Of a DNA stretch of 64,000 bases, positions 36,513-46,135 are shown in pieces. The notes beneath the pieces were generated by a model. The model was not told the origin of the DNA and did not search any database. It saw only the letters and a list, made by a program, of their open reading frames with translations. How positions within the stretch are numbered: the stretch's first letter is position 1; each line of letters starts with the position of its first letter. A program made the translations under genes and the position numbers. Source of the stretch: Mycolicibacterium doricum (lineage in GTDB: Bacteria; Actinomycetota; Actinomycetes; Mycobacteriales; Mycobacteriaceae); contig NZ_AP022605.1 in assembly GCF_010728155.1 (NCBI RefSeq), positions 2,976,001 through 3,040,000 on the forward strand, in the 5' to 3' direction.

Positions 36513-36615
36513 AGGGCCATGACCTGCAGACCGCGTGTGCTGGCGTATAAGTGTGGGTTTGCACCGGCTGTACTCGGGTACCTGTGCCGACGTCCACCCA
36601 GGAAAAGGAGTGACC

Positions 36616-37110
36616 ATGGCATACAGCAATTCGGCGAGGGCCGGCGGAGTAATGGGGAGTTACACGACCACGCTGCAGAAAGCGGCCGCCGCGGTTGGCG
36701 CCGTCTTTCTCCTCATCGGGATCCTGGGATTCATCCCAGGCATCACGACCGACTACGACACGATGACATTCGCCGGGCACGAATCCGAGGCCGCTCTACT
36801 CGGCATCTTCAACGTGTCGATCCTGCACAACATCGTGCACTTGGCTTTCGGCGTGGCGGGAGTCCTGATGGCACGCAGCTGGAACGGGGCGCGCGTCTAT
36901 CTCATCGGCGGCGGCGTCATCTACCTCTTGCTGTTCATCTACGGTCTGCTGATCGATCCCGACAGTAGCGCGAATTTCATCCCGGTCAACAACGCCGACA
37001 ACTGGCTGCACCTCGTGCTGGCCATCGGCATGATCGGCCTCGGCGTCGCGCTCAGTCGTGGCAATAATGCCCTCGCGACGGGTGGCACGGCGCCGCCGAG
37101 CACCCGCTGA
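36616..37110 (+). CDS. DUF4383 membrane protein
   Basis: A 164-residue protein with four predicted membrane helices (AAAAVGAVFLLIGILGFIPG, ILHNIVHLAFGVAGVLMA, YLIGGGVIYLLLFIYGLLI, WLHLVLAIGMIGLGVAL) and the DUF4383 signature GITTDYDTM, LHNIVHLAFG and NNADNWLHL. The ATG at 36616 follows AAAAGGAG. Function of the family is unknown; it is frequent in mycobacteria. A second, clearly paralogous copy follows. Confidence 0.88.
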   Translation: MAYSNSARAGGVMGSYTTTLQKAAAAVGAVFLLIGILGFIPGITTDYDTMTFAGHESEAALLGIFNVSILHNIVHLAFGVAGVLMARSWNGARVYLIGGGVIYLLLFIYGLLIDPDSSANFIPVNNADNWLHLVLAIGMIGLGVALSRGNNALATGGTAPPSTR

Positions 37111-37199
37111 TTCGAGGCGATACTCGGGCGGTTCCGACTGATCAGGCACCCGCCCGGGTGTTGCGTTGTCGGTTTGGTCAGGTCGACAAGAGGTAAGCG

Positions 37200-37667
37200 A
37201 TGGTGAAGAGGCCCACGTTGATGGCCGTCCAGGGTGCGGCACTCATCGTCGGTACCGGGTACCTCCTCCTCGGCGCCCTCGGCTTCCTCCCCGGCGTGAC
37301 CACCGATTACGAGAGTCTCCGGTGGGCCGGGCATCAGTCCGACGCGCTGCTGTTCGGTGTCTTCGCCGTCTCGGGGCTCCACAACGTGCTCCATCTCTTG
37401 CTCGGCGTTGCCGGCTTGTTCTGCGCGCGTACCTATGCGGCGTCGCGGGCGTACCTGCTCGCCGGCGGCATCGCGTTGCTCGGCGTATGGATCTACCGCG
37501 CCCTCTCCGGACGCAGCGGTATCGCGGACGTGTTCCCCCTAAACCGCGCCGACAACTGGCTGCACTTCGCGCTGGGCGTCGTGATGCTGGTGCTGGCTCT
37601 GACCCTTGCCGCACAACACGACCCGACGAAGCCGCGATCTCCTTCACGCGCCAAGCCCCGGGCCTAG
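37200..37667 (+). CDS. DUF4383 membrane protein (second copy)
   Basis: A 155-residue paralogue of the preceding gene: GVTTDYESLRWAGHQSDALL, SGLHNVLHLLLGVAGLF and NRADNWLHFALGVVMLV. Four membrane helices. The C-terminus is basic (KPRSPSRAKPRA). Start at ATG 37200 after AAGAGG. It is followed directly by a ZIP transporter gene 3 bp later, so those two form an operon. Confidence 0.88.
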   Translation: MVKRPTLMAVQGAALIVGTGYLLLGALGFLPGVTTDYESLRWAGHQSDALLFGVFAVSGLHNVLHLLLGVAGLFCARTYAASRAYLLAGGIALLGVWIYRALSGRSGIADVFPLNRADNWLHFALGVVMLVLALTLAAQHDPTKPRSPSRAKPRA

Positions 37668-37670
37668 CCG

Positions 37671-38375
37671 GTGCTCAGCGCGCTGCTGTGGGGGCTCGTC
37701 GCCGCCTCGTCGTTGATCATCGGTGCCCTGGCGGGTGTCGCACGCGACTGGAACCGGCGCCTGGTCGGACTGGTTCTCGGCTTCGGCGCCGGTGCGCTGG
37801 TCGCCAGCATCTCCTTCGAGTTGGCGGAGGAGGGTTTCCGCGTTGGCGGCGCCCTTGCAGTGTCCCTCGGCCTGGCGGTCGGGGCGGTGACGTTCTTCGT
37901 CGCCGATCATCTCGTCGACCGCCTCGGCAGCGGGGGCAAAGAGGCAGCGGGCATACCCCTACTACTGGGTGCCCTGCTGGACGGCATCCCCGAACAAGCG
38001 GTGCTCGGGATCGGGATTGCCGGCGGTGGGTCGGTCAGCCCTGCGCTGCTCACGGCGATCTTCGTCTCGAACCTTCCCGAGGCCATCGGATCGGCCAGCG
38101 ATCTGCGCGCCGCCGGTCACCGCACCAGGGGCGTCGTCCTCGGCTGGACGGCGGTCGCCCTGCTCTGCGCCGCCGCCACCGTGGGTGGCTACCAGTTGCA
38201 GGAGATAGCAGGCGCACCGTTGCAAGGCGGCATCGACGGTTTCGCGGCCGGTGCGCTGCTGGTCATGCTCGTCGGCTCGATGATCCCGGAAGCCACCGAG
38301 AAGGCCCGCGAACAGGCCGGGCTCGCCGCTGTCCTCGGCTTCGCGTTGGCCGCCGGACTGTCCCTCGCCTCGTGA
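37671..38375 (+). CDS. ZIP-family metal transporter
   Basis: A 234-residue membrane protein, GTG start 3 bp after the DUF4383 stop. Seven to eight helices; the ZIP metal-path residues appear in ISFELAEEG (helix 2), LLLGALLDGIPEQAVLGIGI (helix 4; the usual H-x3-E pair is replaced by D-x3-E) and SNLPEAIGSASDL (helix 5). The replaced His is unusual for a zinc importer, so direction and metal are uncertain. The central linker is short and lacks a His-rich loop. Confidence 0.8.
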   Translation: MLSALLWGLVAASSLIIGALAGVARDWNRRLVGLVLGFGAGALVASISFELAEEGFRVGGALAVSLGLAVGAVTFFVADHLVDRLGSGGKEAAGIPLLLGALLDGIPEQAVLGIGIAGGGSVSPALLTAIFVSNLPEAIGSASDLRAAGHRTRGVVLGWTAVALLCAAATVGGYQLQEIAGAPLQGGIDGFAAGALLVMLVGSMIPEATEKAREQAGLAAVLGFALAAGLSLAS

Positions 38376-38518
38376 ACCGAACCGCCGCGGGTCGGTGGGC
38401 CGCCGTTCCGTCAATGACGCCTGGCGTAGCACCTCGGCGCCGTGCATGCGTGGCCGGCGTCGGCGCGCCAACGGCTTCCGGCCACCGCGGGTGCCGCGCT
38501 ACCGATCGTCGCCGTGCG

Positions 38519-39460
38519 CTAACCGATCGACAGAGCGATGCCGTCGAGGATGTCGTGCTCGCTGACGACCAGTTCGTCGATACCGGCCCGCTCGCCGAGT
38601 TCACGTGCCAATTCTTCGACGATGATCGCGCCGCCACCGATCACGTCGACCCGCCCCTCGTGCATCGGGCCCAGCGCCGCCCGCTGCTGACGCGTCATCG
38701 CGATGAGTTCGTCGCATACCGCCAGCAGCGAACCGAATCCGACCCGCGACAAGTGGATCGCGTCTGAGTCGTATGTCGTCATCTGATGCGCCAGCGCCGC
38801 CAGCGTCGTCATGGTCCCGGCCACCCCTACCCAGGTGCGCGCACCCGCCACCGGCACGTGCCGCAGCGCCTCGTCGAGTGCACCCCGAATCACCTGGCGA
38901 GCGGCCGCCACCTCCCCGGCGGTCGGCGGATCGGAGTGCAGACACCGCTCGGTCAACCGCACGCAGCCGATGTCGGCCGAGAAGCTGGCATCCACGGCTT
39001 CCCGGCCCACCACCACCTCTGTCGACCCGCCGCCGAGATCGACGACCACGAACGGCGCGTCGGCCGGATCCAGGTCACCCACCGCGCCGCGGAACGACAA
39101 CTCGGCCTCCTCGATGCCGGTGATGACCTCCGCAGCCGCCCCGTCGGCCACCTCACCCAGCACGTCGGCGGTCATCTGGAAGAACGCGTCGCGGTTGGCG
39201 ACATCACGGGCCGCCGACGTCGCGACCATGCGTACCTTCGCCACCTGGTGCGCACGCATCAGTTCCGCGTACGCGGCCAGCGCAGCCCGCGTGCGGGCCA
39301 GTGCGTCCGGCGCGAATTCGCCTGTGGCGTCAACCCCTTGACCCAACCGCACGATGCGCATCTCGCGGTGTACGTCGGTCAGCCGGCCGTCGGCCGCGTC
39401 GGCGATCAGCAGCCTGATCGAGTTCGTCCCGCAATCGACTGCCGCAACTCTGTTCCTCAC
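38519..39460 (-). CDS. ppx2: Ppx/GppA exopolyphosphatase/phosphatase family protein (ppx2 type)
   Basis: A 313-residue member of the ASKHA-fold Ppx/GppA family, which acts on polyphosphate or (p)ppGpp. VDCGTNSIRLLIADA (phosphate loop 1), GIEEAELSFRGAVGDL, VVDLGGGSTEVVVG (phosphate loop 2) and VAGTMTTLAALA (third loop) are in order. The GTG at 39460 overlaps the stop of the DUF501 gene (GTGA), as expected for this conserved block. The order eno-ftsB-DUF501-ppx matches M. tuberculosis Rv1023-Rv1026, so this is the Rv1026 counterpart. It lacks the long C-terminal domain of E. coli Ppx. Confidence 0.9.
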   Translation of the reverse strand: MRNRVAAVDCGTNSIRLLIADAADGRLTDVHREMRIVRLGQGVDATGEFAPDALARTRAALAAYAELMRAHQVAKVRMVATSAARDVANRDAFFQMTADVLGEVADGAAAEVITGIEEAELSFRGAVGDLDPADAPFVVVDLGGGSTEVVVGREAVDASFSADIGCVRLTERCLHSDPPTAGEVAAARQVIRGALDEALRHVPVAGARTWVGVAGTMTTLAALAHQMTTYDSDAIHLSRVGFGSLLAVCDELIAMTRQQRAALGPMHEGRVDVIGGGAIIVEELARELGERAGIDELVVSEHDILDGIALSIG

Positions 39461-39954
39461 GCGCGCCCCCACCTGTCCCGCTCCAGGATCCCCTCCATAC
39501 CCGGTTCCGCGGCCAGGATCGCCAGCGCCTCGTCACCGAACGGGTTCACCCCCGGCCCCTTCGCCAGCGAGTGTGCGATCACCACGTGCAGACACTTCAC
39601 CCGGTCGGGCATTCCGCCACCGGAGAAGGTGGTCCCCAGCGGTTCGATCGCGTCGCGTTCGGCCAGGAACGACTCGTGCGCCCGCCGGTACGCGTCGGCC
39701 AGAGTGGGGTCCTGCGAGAGCTTTTCGGTCATCTCCCGCATCAGGCCCTCGGATTCCAGGCGGCTCGCCGCCGCGGTCAGCACCGGATGGGTGAGGTAGT
39801 ACAGCGTCGGGAACGGGGTGCCGTCGGGCAGCCGCGGCGCAGTCTTGACGACACCGGGCTCTCCGTTGGGGCAGCGGTAGGCGATCTCCAGGACACCGCG
39901 CGGTTCGCGGCCCAACTGCCGTGCGACGGCGTCCAGGTCGCTTCGCTCAACCAC
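39457..39954 (-). CDS. DUF501 protein (Rv1025 type)
   Basis: A 165-residue conserved actinobacterial protein: VARQLGREPRGVLEIAYRCP, PTLYYLTHPVLTAAASRLES, FSGGGMPDRVKCLHVVIAHS and LAKGPGVNPFGDEALAIL are the DUF501 signature, with conserved Cys in YRCPNG and VKCLH. The GTG at 39954 overlaps the ftsB stop region by 8 bp, and its own stop overlaps ppx, so three genes are coupled. Function unknown; found next to ftsB across actinobacteria. Confidence 0.88.
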   Translation of the reverse strand: MVERSDLDAVARQLGREPRGVLEIAYRCPNGEPGVVKTAPRLPDGTPFPTLYYLTHPVLTAAASRLESEGLMREMTEKLSQDPTLADAYRRAHESFLAERDAIEPLGTTFSGGGMPDRVKCLHVVIAHSLAKGPGVNPFGDEALAILAAEPGMEGILERDRWGRA

Positions 39955-40612
39955 CGGGCGGCAGGGGTGGTGGGGGCGCAGGCCCGGGAGCGGGGGGTGG
40001 GGCGGGTGCACCGTGCGGGTCGTCGGCGATCGTCTGCCACAGGGCGGTGTACCAGGGTTGCCCGGACGGGCCGTTCGGCTGTTCGTCTGCCGGTCGGCTG
40101 CCGGGCGCCACCGCCCCGGGCGGCAGCTGCACCTGGAACGGGATGTCTCCCGGCATCACGAAACCGAGCCGCTCACGCGCCTGCGCCGCGATGAACACCG
40201 GATCGGCCAACTTCACCTTCTGCTCCTCGAGTTCGGCGATCTGCTCACGCAACTGCTCCTCGGTGGCCTTGAGCTGCTGCATCTCCGTGCGTTGCGCGAA
40301 GTAGGTGCGCACCGGCCCGGCGATCGTCAGGGTCAGCACACACACCACGGCTGCCAGGATCGCGGCCCGGCGCGCGGCCGAACCGAAACGCTGCTCGGAC
40401 TGCTCCTCGGCGATCCGTTCGGCCCGCCGCACGATCGCATGACCGACCGATTCGGTGTCGTGCTGTTCGGACGCCGGTTTGGCCTCGATGGCGCGCGGTT
40501 CCCGGCGCTGAGTCGACGTGCCCTTCGGGCGGCCCCGATTCGCACCGCCGGGCTTACCCGGCCGGGGGGCCGGGGACCGACGTTTCGGATCGGGCCGCTT
40601 CGATTCCGGCAC
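39947..40612 (-). CDS. ftsB: FtsB/DivIC septum-formation protein
   Basis: A 221-residue bitopic membrane protein. Basic cytoplasmic N-terminus (about 85 residues), one membrane helix (AAILAAVVCVLTLTIAGPV), then a coiled coil (AQRTEMQQLKATEEQLREQI) and the DivIC end (QARERLGFVMPGDIPFQV), followed by a Pro-rich tail. It would bridge FtsL and FtsQ in the divisome. Three bases separate it from eno upstream, as in other mycobacteria. Long N-terminal and C-terminal extensions are typical of the mycobacterial protein. Confidence 0.9.
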   Translation of the reverse strand: MPESKRPDPKRRSPAPRPGKPGGANRGRPKGTSTQRREPRAIEAKPASEQHDTESVGHAIVRRAERIAEEQSEQRFGSAARRAAILAAVVCVLTLTIAGPVRTYFAQRTEMQQLKATEEQLREQIAELEEQKVKLADPVFIAAQARERLGFVMPGDIPFQVQLPPGAVAPGSRPADEQPNGPSGQPWYTALWQTIADDPHGAPAPPPAPGPAPPPPLPPGG

Positions 40613-40615
40613 GGG

Positions 40616-41956
<1,341 letters not shown>

Positions 41957-41998
41957 CTAGATGCTGTGGCCGTCGGCGGCGCCACAGGAGTTGGCCGC

Positions 41999-42757
41999 CT
42001 ACAGTCGGCGGCCCTCGGCGTACGCGGTGGCCCAGTCGCGCACCGTGCGGGCGTACTGCTCGGAGTAGTTGTAGGCGCGTAGCCCGTTCATCCAGCCGCG
42101 TGGAGTGGCGAGATCCTTGCCGGTGTAGCAGAGGTAGCCGGCCGCGGACAGGGCCGCATCGTCGATGTTGTCCGGGTGGGCCTTGCCGTCGCCGTTGGCG
42201 TCCACGCCGTACAGCCGCCAGGTCTCGGGGATGAACTGCATCGGCCCCATCGCCCGGTCGAGTTCGTCGTCGCCGTCGAGCAGCCCGGAGTCGGTGTCGC
42301 CGATCTCGAGGTTGCCGCTCGAACCGTCCAGCCGCATACCGCGGATCGGCGGGGTGACCTCACCGTTGGCGGCGACCATCGCGCCGCGGTAGTTGCCGTG
42401 GTGGCTTTCGACCATGCCGATCCCCGCCAGGGTGGTCCAGGTCAGGTGGCAGTCCGGATTCTCCACTTCGGCGACCCGGGCGGCGTAGGCGTAAGCCTCC
42501 AGCGCGGTCACCGGGATGCCCAGCTTCGGCGCCCGCTCCGCGGCCCACTCGTGCAGCGCATCGGCAGCCCGGCCGTCGGCGTACGTGTCGACCGCGGGCA
42601 CGGGATCTCCCGGCGGCGGCGGAACGCCCTCAGGGATGGGAATGCCCATCTGCCATGAGCAGCTCGAGGCCAGCACCAGGAGCGTCGCGACGACGACGGC
42701 GGCCACGGTCACCAAGCGACTCTTCGTCCGCGTCGACAGGCTCCCCTCGTCAGACAA
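41999..42757 (-). CDS. lpqU: Lytic transglycosylase-like lipoprotein LpqU
   Basis: A 252-residue precursor. N-terminal basic segment and membrane helix end in a lipobox (LLVLASSCSW), so it is anchored at the outer face of the membrane. The rest is an SLT_2/MltB-like lysozyme fold: catalytic Glu in LAGIGMVESHHGNYRG, LDRAMGPMQFIPETWRLYGV, DANGDGKAHPDNIDDAALSA and LRAYNYSEQYARTV. It would cleave between MurNAc and GlcNAc. Location upstream of eno matches Rv1022. Position and motifs together make the call firm. Confidence 0.92.
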   Translation of the reverse strand: MSDEGSLSTRTKSRLVTVAAVVVATLLVLASSCSWQMGIPIPEGVPPPPGDPVPAVDTYADGRAADALHEWAAERAPKLGIPVTALEAYAYAARVAEVENPDCHLTWTTLAGIGMVESHHGNYRGAMVAANGEVTPPIRGMRLDGSSGNLEIGDTDSGLLDGDDELDRAMGPMQFIPETWRLYGVDANGDGKAHPDNIDDAALSAAGYLCYTGKDLATPRGWMNGLRAYNYSEQYARTVRDWATAYAEGRRL

Positions 42758-42922
42758 AGCACTCCCTCAACCGACTGTCGTCGCTCCATGCTCCCATGCG
42801 ACGGTACGTAACCGGCCCTTCCACAAGCCGTGGCGAGGTTGCTGCGACGCGTCGACAGGCCGGCTCCCAGGGTATCGACTTCGCGCAAATGCGGCCGTGG
42901 ACTGGCATTGCGCGGCCGACTT

Positions 42923-42941
42923 TTAGGTATGCCTATCCTCT
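42923..42941. promoter_or_regulatory. IdeR/DtxR-type iron box upstream of efeO
   Basis: TTAGGTATGCCTATCCTCT matches the 19-bp IdeR box (TTAGGTTAGGCTAACCTAA) at about 13 positions, including TTAGGT and the CCT of the second half. It lies 45-63 bp upstream of the efeO start, as expected for repression by iron-loaded IdeR. Confidence 0.7.
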
Positions 42942-42985
42942 GGCGTCGATGCGGGGTAATGTTCGGCTCCGATCAAGGAGGTCCG

Positions 42986-43906
42986 ATGGGACGGCAAATC
43001 GCCTGGCAGGTACCGGTGGTGGCACTGGCTGTGGTTCTGGCCGGTTGTTCGAGCAACAGCGAGGGTGGCGGCGAACCCGACACCTCGTCGACGACCACGA
43101 CGTCCGAGGCCGCCGCGGCGGTGAGTCCAGAAGCCGAGAAGGCGGCGGCCGACTACAAGGCGTACGCGGTCGCACAGGCCGGTGAGCTCGTCGGGGCCGT
43201 CAAGACGCTGACCGACGCGGTGCGGGCCGGCAACCTGCAGGCCGCCCAGGACGCCTACGCCCCGTCGCGCCTGCCGTGGGAGCGCATCGAGCCGCTGGCG
43301 GGGCTGGTCGAGGAGATCGACGGCAAGGTCGACGCGCGCGTCGACGACTTCGCCGGCGTCGACGACCCGGCGTTCACCGGATGGCACCGCCTCGAGTACC
43401 TGCTGTTCTCGCAGAACACCACCGAGGGTGGCGCGCCGTTCGCCGATCAGCTCGACGCCGACATCGCCACACTGCGCACGCAGCTTCCGACGGTCGACGT
43501 CACGCCCGTCGACGTGTCCACCGGCGCTGCCGAGCTGATCGAAGAGGTGTCCGAAGGGAAGATCACCGGCGAGGAGGACCGCTACGCCAAGACCGACCTG
43601 TGGGACTTCCAGGCGAACCTCGAGGGTTCGCAGGCCGCGGTGAACCGGCTGTCGCCGGCACTGGTCGAGGCCGACCCCGCCCTGCTGGGCGAGATCGAGG
43701 CCGGCTTCTCGGAGATCTTCGCGACCCTGGGTCCGCTGCGCCGCGGTGACGGCTTCGTGCTGTTCTGCACCGAGAACGACCCGTACCCGTCGCCGCGTTG
43801 TCCCGAGGTGACCGTCGACCCGGCGACCATCGACAAGATGAAGGCGCAGCTGGCCGGCCTGTCCGAGAACCTGTCCCAGGTGTCAGGAGTGTTGAAGCTG
43901 ACGTGA
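42986..43906 (+). CDS. efeO: EfeO-type iron-uptake lipoprotein (imelysin/M75 fold)
   Basis: A 306-residue precursor with lipobox ALAVVLAGCSS, a short Ser/Thr-rich linker and an imelysin-like (peptidase M75) helical domain. The GxHxxE-type motif is GWHRLEYLLF, with further conserved parts SRLPWERIEPLAGLVEEID, TDLWDFQANLEGSQAAVNRL and ISKITGEED-like EVSEGKITGEEDRYA. ATG 42986 follows AAGGAGG. It lacks the cupredoxin domain of E. coli EfeO, as in other actinobacterial forms. It overlaps efeB, and an IdeR-type box lies upstream. It would bind ferrous/ferric iron at the cell surface. Confidence 0.9.
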   Translation: MGRQIAWQVPVVALAVVLAGCSSNSEGGGEPDTSSTTTTSEAAAAVSPEAEKAAADYKAYAVAQAGELVGAVKTLTDAVRAGNLQAAQDAYAPSRLPWERIEPLAGLVEEIDGKVDARVDDFAGVDDPAFTGWHRLEYLLFSQNTTEGGAPFADQLDADIATLRTQLPTVDVTPVDVSTGAAELIEEVSEGKITGEEDRYAKTDLWDFQANLEGSQAAVNRLSPALVEADPALLGEIEAGFSEIFATLGPLRRGDGFVLFCTENDPYPSPRCPEVTVDPATIDKMKAQLAGLSENLSQVSGVLKLT

Positions 43907-45162
43907 CCCGAGGTTCGCGGCGTAGAGGTTTTTCACGCCGATCGTTGCTCACCGGCGCGCTGGGCACCGGCGCCGCCGTCGGCGTCGGTGCCGCGCTGTC
44001 CGGATGTTCGGGCGCGCAGCCGGCCGCGCCGGTGTCCGGAGCGCGGTTCGTCCCGTTCGACGGCCCGCACCAGACCGGGATCACGGCGGTGCCGATCCCC
44101 GAGCAAGGGCTGATCGCCTCCTTCAACGTGTTGTCGCAGGACCGGGCGGGGCTGGCGGCGACGCTGGCCGCACTGACCGACGAGATCCGCGGGCTGATGG
44201 CCGGCCGAGCGCCCGAGGTGCGCGACCCCGCCTATCCCCCGGTCGACTCCGGGATCCTGGGAGAGAAGCCACCACCGGACGATCTGTCGGTGGTCGTCGG
44301 CGTCGGGGCGTCGCTGTTCGACGAGCGGTTCGGCCTGGCCGACCGCAAGCCCCGGGAACTCGAGACGATGCCGTTCCTGGCGAACGATCGACTCGACCCC
44401 AAGCGCTCGCACGGGGACGTGTCGATCATCCTCGAGGCCGGTCACCACGACACCCTGCAGTTCGCCCTGCGCCAGCTGATGCGCCGCACCCGCAGCCACC
44501 TGGTGTTGCGGTGGATGATCGACGGCTACGCCCGCGGTATCGGCGCGGGCCCGGCGACGGAGGCAGCGACACCACGAAACTTGTTGGGATTCAAGGACGG
44601 AACCTCGAACCTCGACGCCGACGACGACGCGGTGATGAACCGCCACGTCTGGGTGGGTCCCGACGACGGCGAACCGGAATGGGCGGTCGGCGGCTCGTAT
44701 CAGGCCGTGCGCGTCATCCGCATGTTCGTCGAGTTCTGGGACCGGACTCAGCTCGCCGAGCAGGAAGCCATCTTCGGGCGCCACAAGCTCAGCGGCGCAC
44801 CCATCGGGATGACCGACGAGTTCGCCGACCCGAACTACGCGCAGGACCCGGACGGCAAGCGGATCAAACTCGACGCCCACATCAGGCTGGCGAACCCCCG
44901 CACGGCCGAGACCGAACAGAATCTCATTCTGCGCCGCGGCTTCTCGTACTCGCGGGGCTTCGACGGTGCCGGCCGCCTCGACCAGGGGTTGGCGTTCGTG
45001 TCGTACCAGCGCAGCCTCGAGAAGGGCTTCCTGACCGTCCAGCGGCGCCTCAAGGGCGAACCGCTCGAGGAGTACATCCTGCCCGTCGGTGGCGGGTTCT
45101 TCTTCATGCTGCCGGGGGTGACCGGCGAGGATCGCTTCCTCGGGGATCAGCTCGTCGGCTAG
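43903..45162 (+). CDS. efeB: EfeB DyP-type heme peroxidase (Tat substrate)
   Basis: A 419-residue protein whose GTG overlaps the efeO stop (GTGA). N-terminal twin-arginine signal RRGFSRRSLLTGALGTGAA, then a Cys that may be lipidated (LSGCSG). The DyP fold is shown by GFKDGTSN (the GxxDG motif with catalytic Asp), the proximal heme His in KLDAHIRLANPR, and LILRRGFSYSRGFDG. It works with EfeO in iron uptake, releasing or oxidising iron at the cell surface. No permease gene efeU is adjacent, so it must lie elsewhere or be absent. Confidence 0.93.
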   Translation: MTRGSRRRGFSRRSLLTGALGTGAAVGVGAALSGCSGAQPAAPVSGARFVPFDGPHQTGITAVPIPEQGLIASFNVLSQDRAGLAATLAALTDEIRGLMAGRAPEVRDPAYPPVDSGILGEKPPPDDLSVVVGVGASLFDERFGLADRKPRELETMPFLANDRLDPKRSHGDVSIILEAGHHDTLQFALRQLMRRTRSHLVLRWMIDGYARGIGAGPATEAATPRNLLGFKDGTSNLDADDDAVMNRHVWVGPDDGEPEWAVGGSYQAVRVIRMFVEFWDRTQLAEQEAIFGRHKLSGAPIGMTDEFADPNYAQDPDGKRIKLDAHIRLANPRTAETEQNLILRRGFSYSRGFDGAGRLDQGLAFVSYQRSLEKGFLTVQRRLKGEPLEEYILPVGGGFFFMLPGVTGEDRFLGDQLVG

Positions 45163-45187
45163 GACTCGTCGGCTAGGACTCGTCGGC
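45151..45187. repeat. 14-bp tandem repeat spanning the efeB and mazG stop codons
   Basis: CTCGTCGGCTAGGA occurs at 45151 and 45165, and CTCGTCGGC again at 45179. The efeB stop is in the first copy and the mazG stop in the second, so the two convergent genes end within a small duplication. Confidence 0.85.
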
Positions 45188-46135
45188 GCGCGCCGCGCCC
45201 GACGGCCAGTGCGTCCGCCACTCCGCTTCGGTGATCGGGCCGGGCGCGCTGTCGAGTCCGTCCGGGGCGTCCTCGTCGCGGCGGGCGGCCGCCACCGCGC
45301 GCTCGACGCGGCGGACAGTGTCCATGAATTCGAGAACGTCCGCGCGCAAGGCGTTCTCCGCATCGTGATCGGCCGACACGCTGACCGTCGTCAGCGTTTC
45401 GGGGATCAGCTCGGCGGGCAGGCCGGCCGCGGTGACCCTGGCCAACACCTTCTGCGCCAGCGCCAATGCCGGTTGAGCGGTCGGCACATCGTCCATACAG
45501 GAGTCGCGCACTTTCTCGGCGGCCTTGCGCTCCTCCCACTGTGCCAACTGCTCGTCGAGCGACACCGATTCTCCGGCGAGCACTGCCGGCACCCGGTTGC
45601 CGAGTTTGCGGATCAGGGAATCGGCCACGTCGTCGATGGTGAATGCGTGCTGCGACGCGTCCTCGGCGATGCGGGCGTGGAACAGCACCTGCAGCAGCAC
45701 GTCACCGAGTTCGGCGCGCAGTTCGTCCGCGTCACCGCTGCGCACGGCGTCGAAGACTTCGTAGGTCTCCTCCAGCAGGTAGCGGCGCAGCGAATCGTGG
45801 GTCTGTTCGCTCTCCCACGGCCCGGATGTGCGCAGCTTGTCCATCATCGCGACGGCGTCGACGAGGCGTTCGCCCGGCTGCGGTTCGGGGGCCGAGATCA
45901 GCCGGTCACCCGCCGCCAGCCGCGACCTGACCGCGGGGTGGTCGGGATCCGACGACAACAGCACCGGCGCGGCCTCGTCGTCCGACGGGTCGGAGAACCA
46001 TGGCCGGGCCGCCGGCAGCGACCACGGAACCTTGATCGGCATCTCCTCGGTGTACTGCACGTCGCCGGCGAGCAGTCCGATCGCCTCAACTGGGACCAGT
46101 GAGGGACGGCGGGGATCGACCAGGACGACCGTCAT
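45173..46135 (-). CDS. mazG: MazG nucleoside triphosphate pyrophosphohydrolase
   Basis: A 320-residue protein. The MazG domain lies in the second half: [20 protein letters not shown] (the EExxE Mg-binding helix), [20 protein letters not shown] (ExxD) and [20 protein letters not shown]. The first 110 residues ([20 protein letters not shown] and following) form the N-terminal domain found in mycobacterial MazG. It would hydrolyse abnormal or oxidised dNTPs. The ATG at 46135 overlaps the mfd stop (ATGA), as in M. tuberculosis Rv1020-Rv1021. Confidence 0.92.
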   Translation of the reverse strand: MTVVLVDPRRPSLVPVEAIGLLAGDVQYTEEMPIKVPWSLPAARPWFSDPSDDEAAPVLLSSDPDHPAVRSRLAAGDRLISAPEPQPGERLVDAVAMMDKLRTSGPWESEQTHDSLRRYLLEETYEVFDAVRSGDADELRAELGDVLLQVLFHARIAEDASQHAFTIDDVADSLIRKLGNRVPAVLAGESVSLDEQLAQWEERKAAEKVRDSCMDDVPTAQPALALAQKVLARVTAAGLPAELIPETLTTVSVSADHDAENALRADVLEFMDTVRRVERAVAAARRDEDAPDGLDSAPGPITEAEWRTHWPSGAARADES

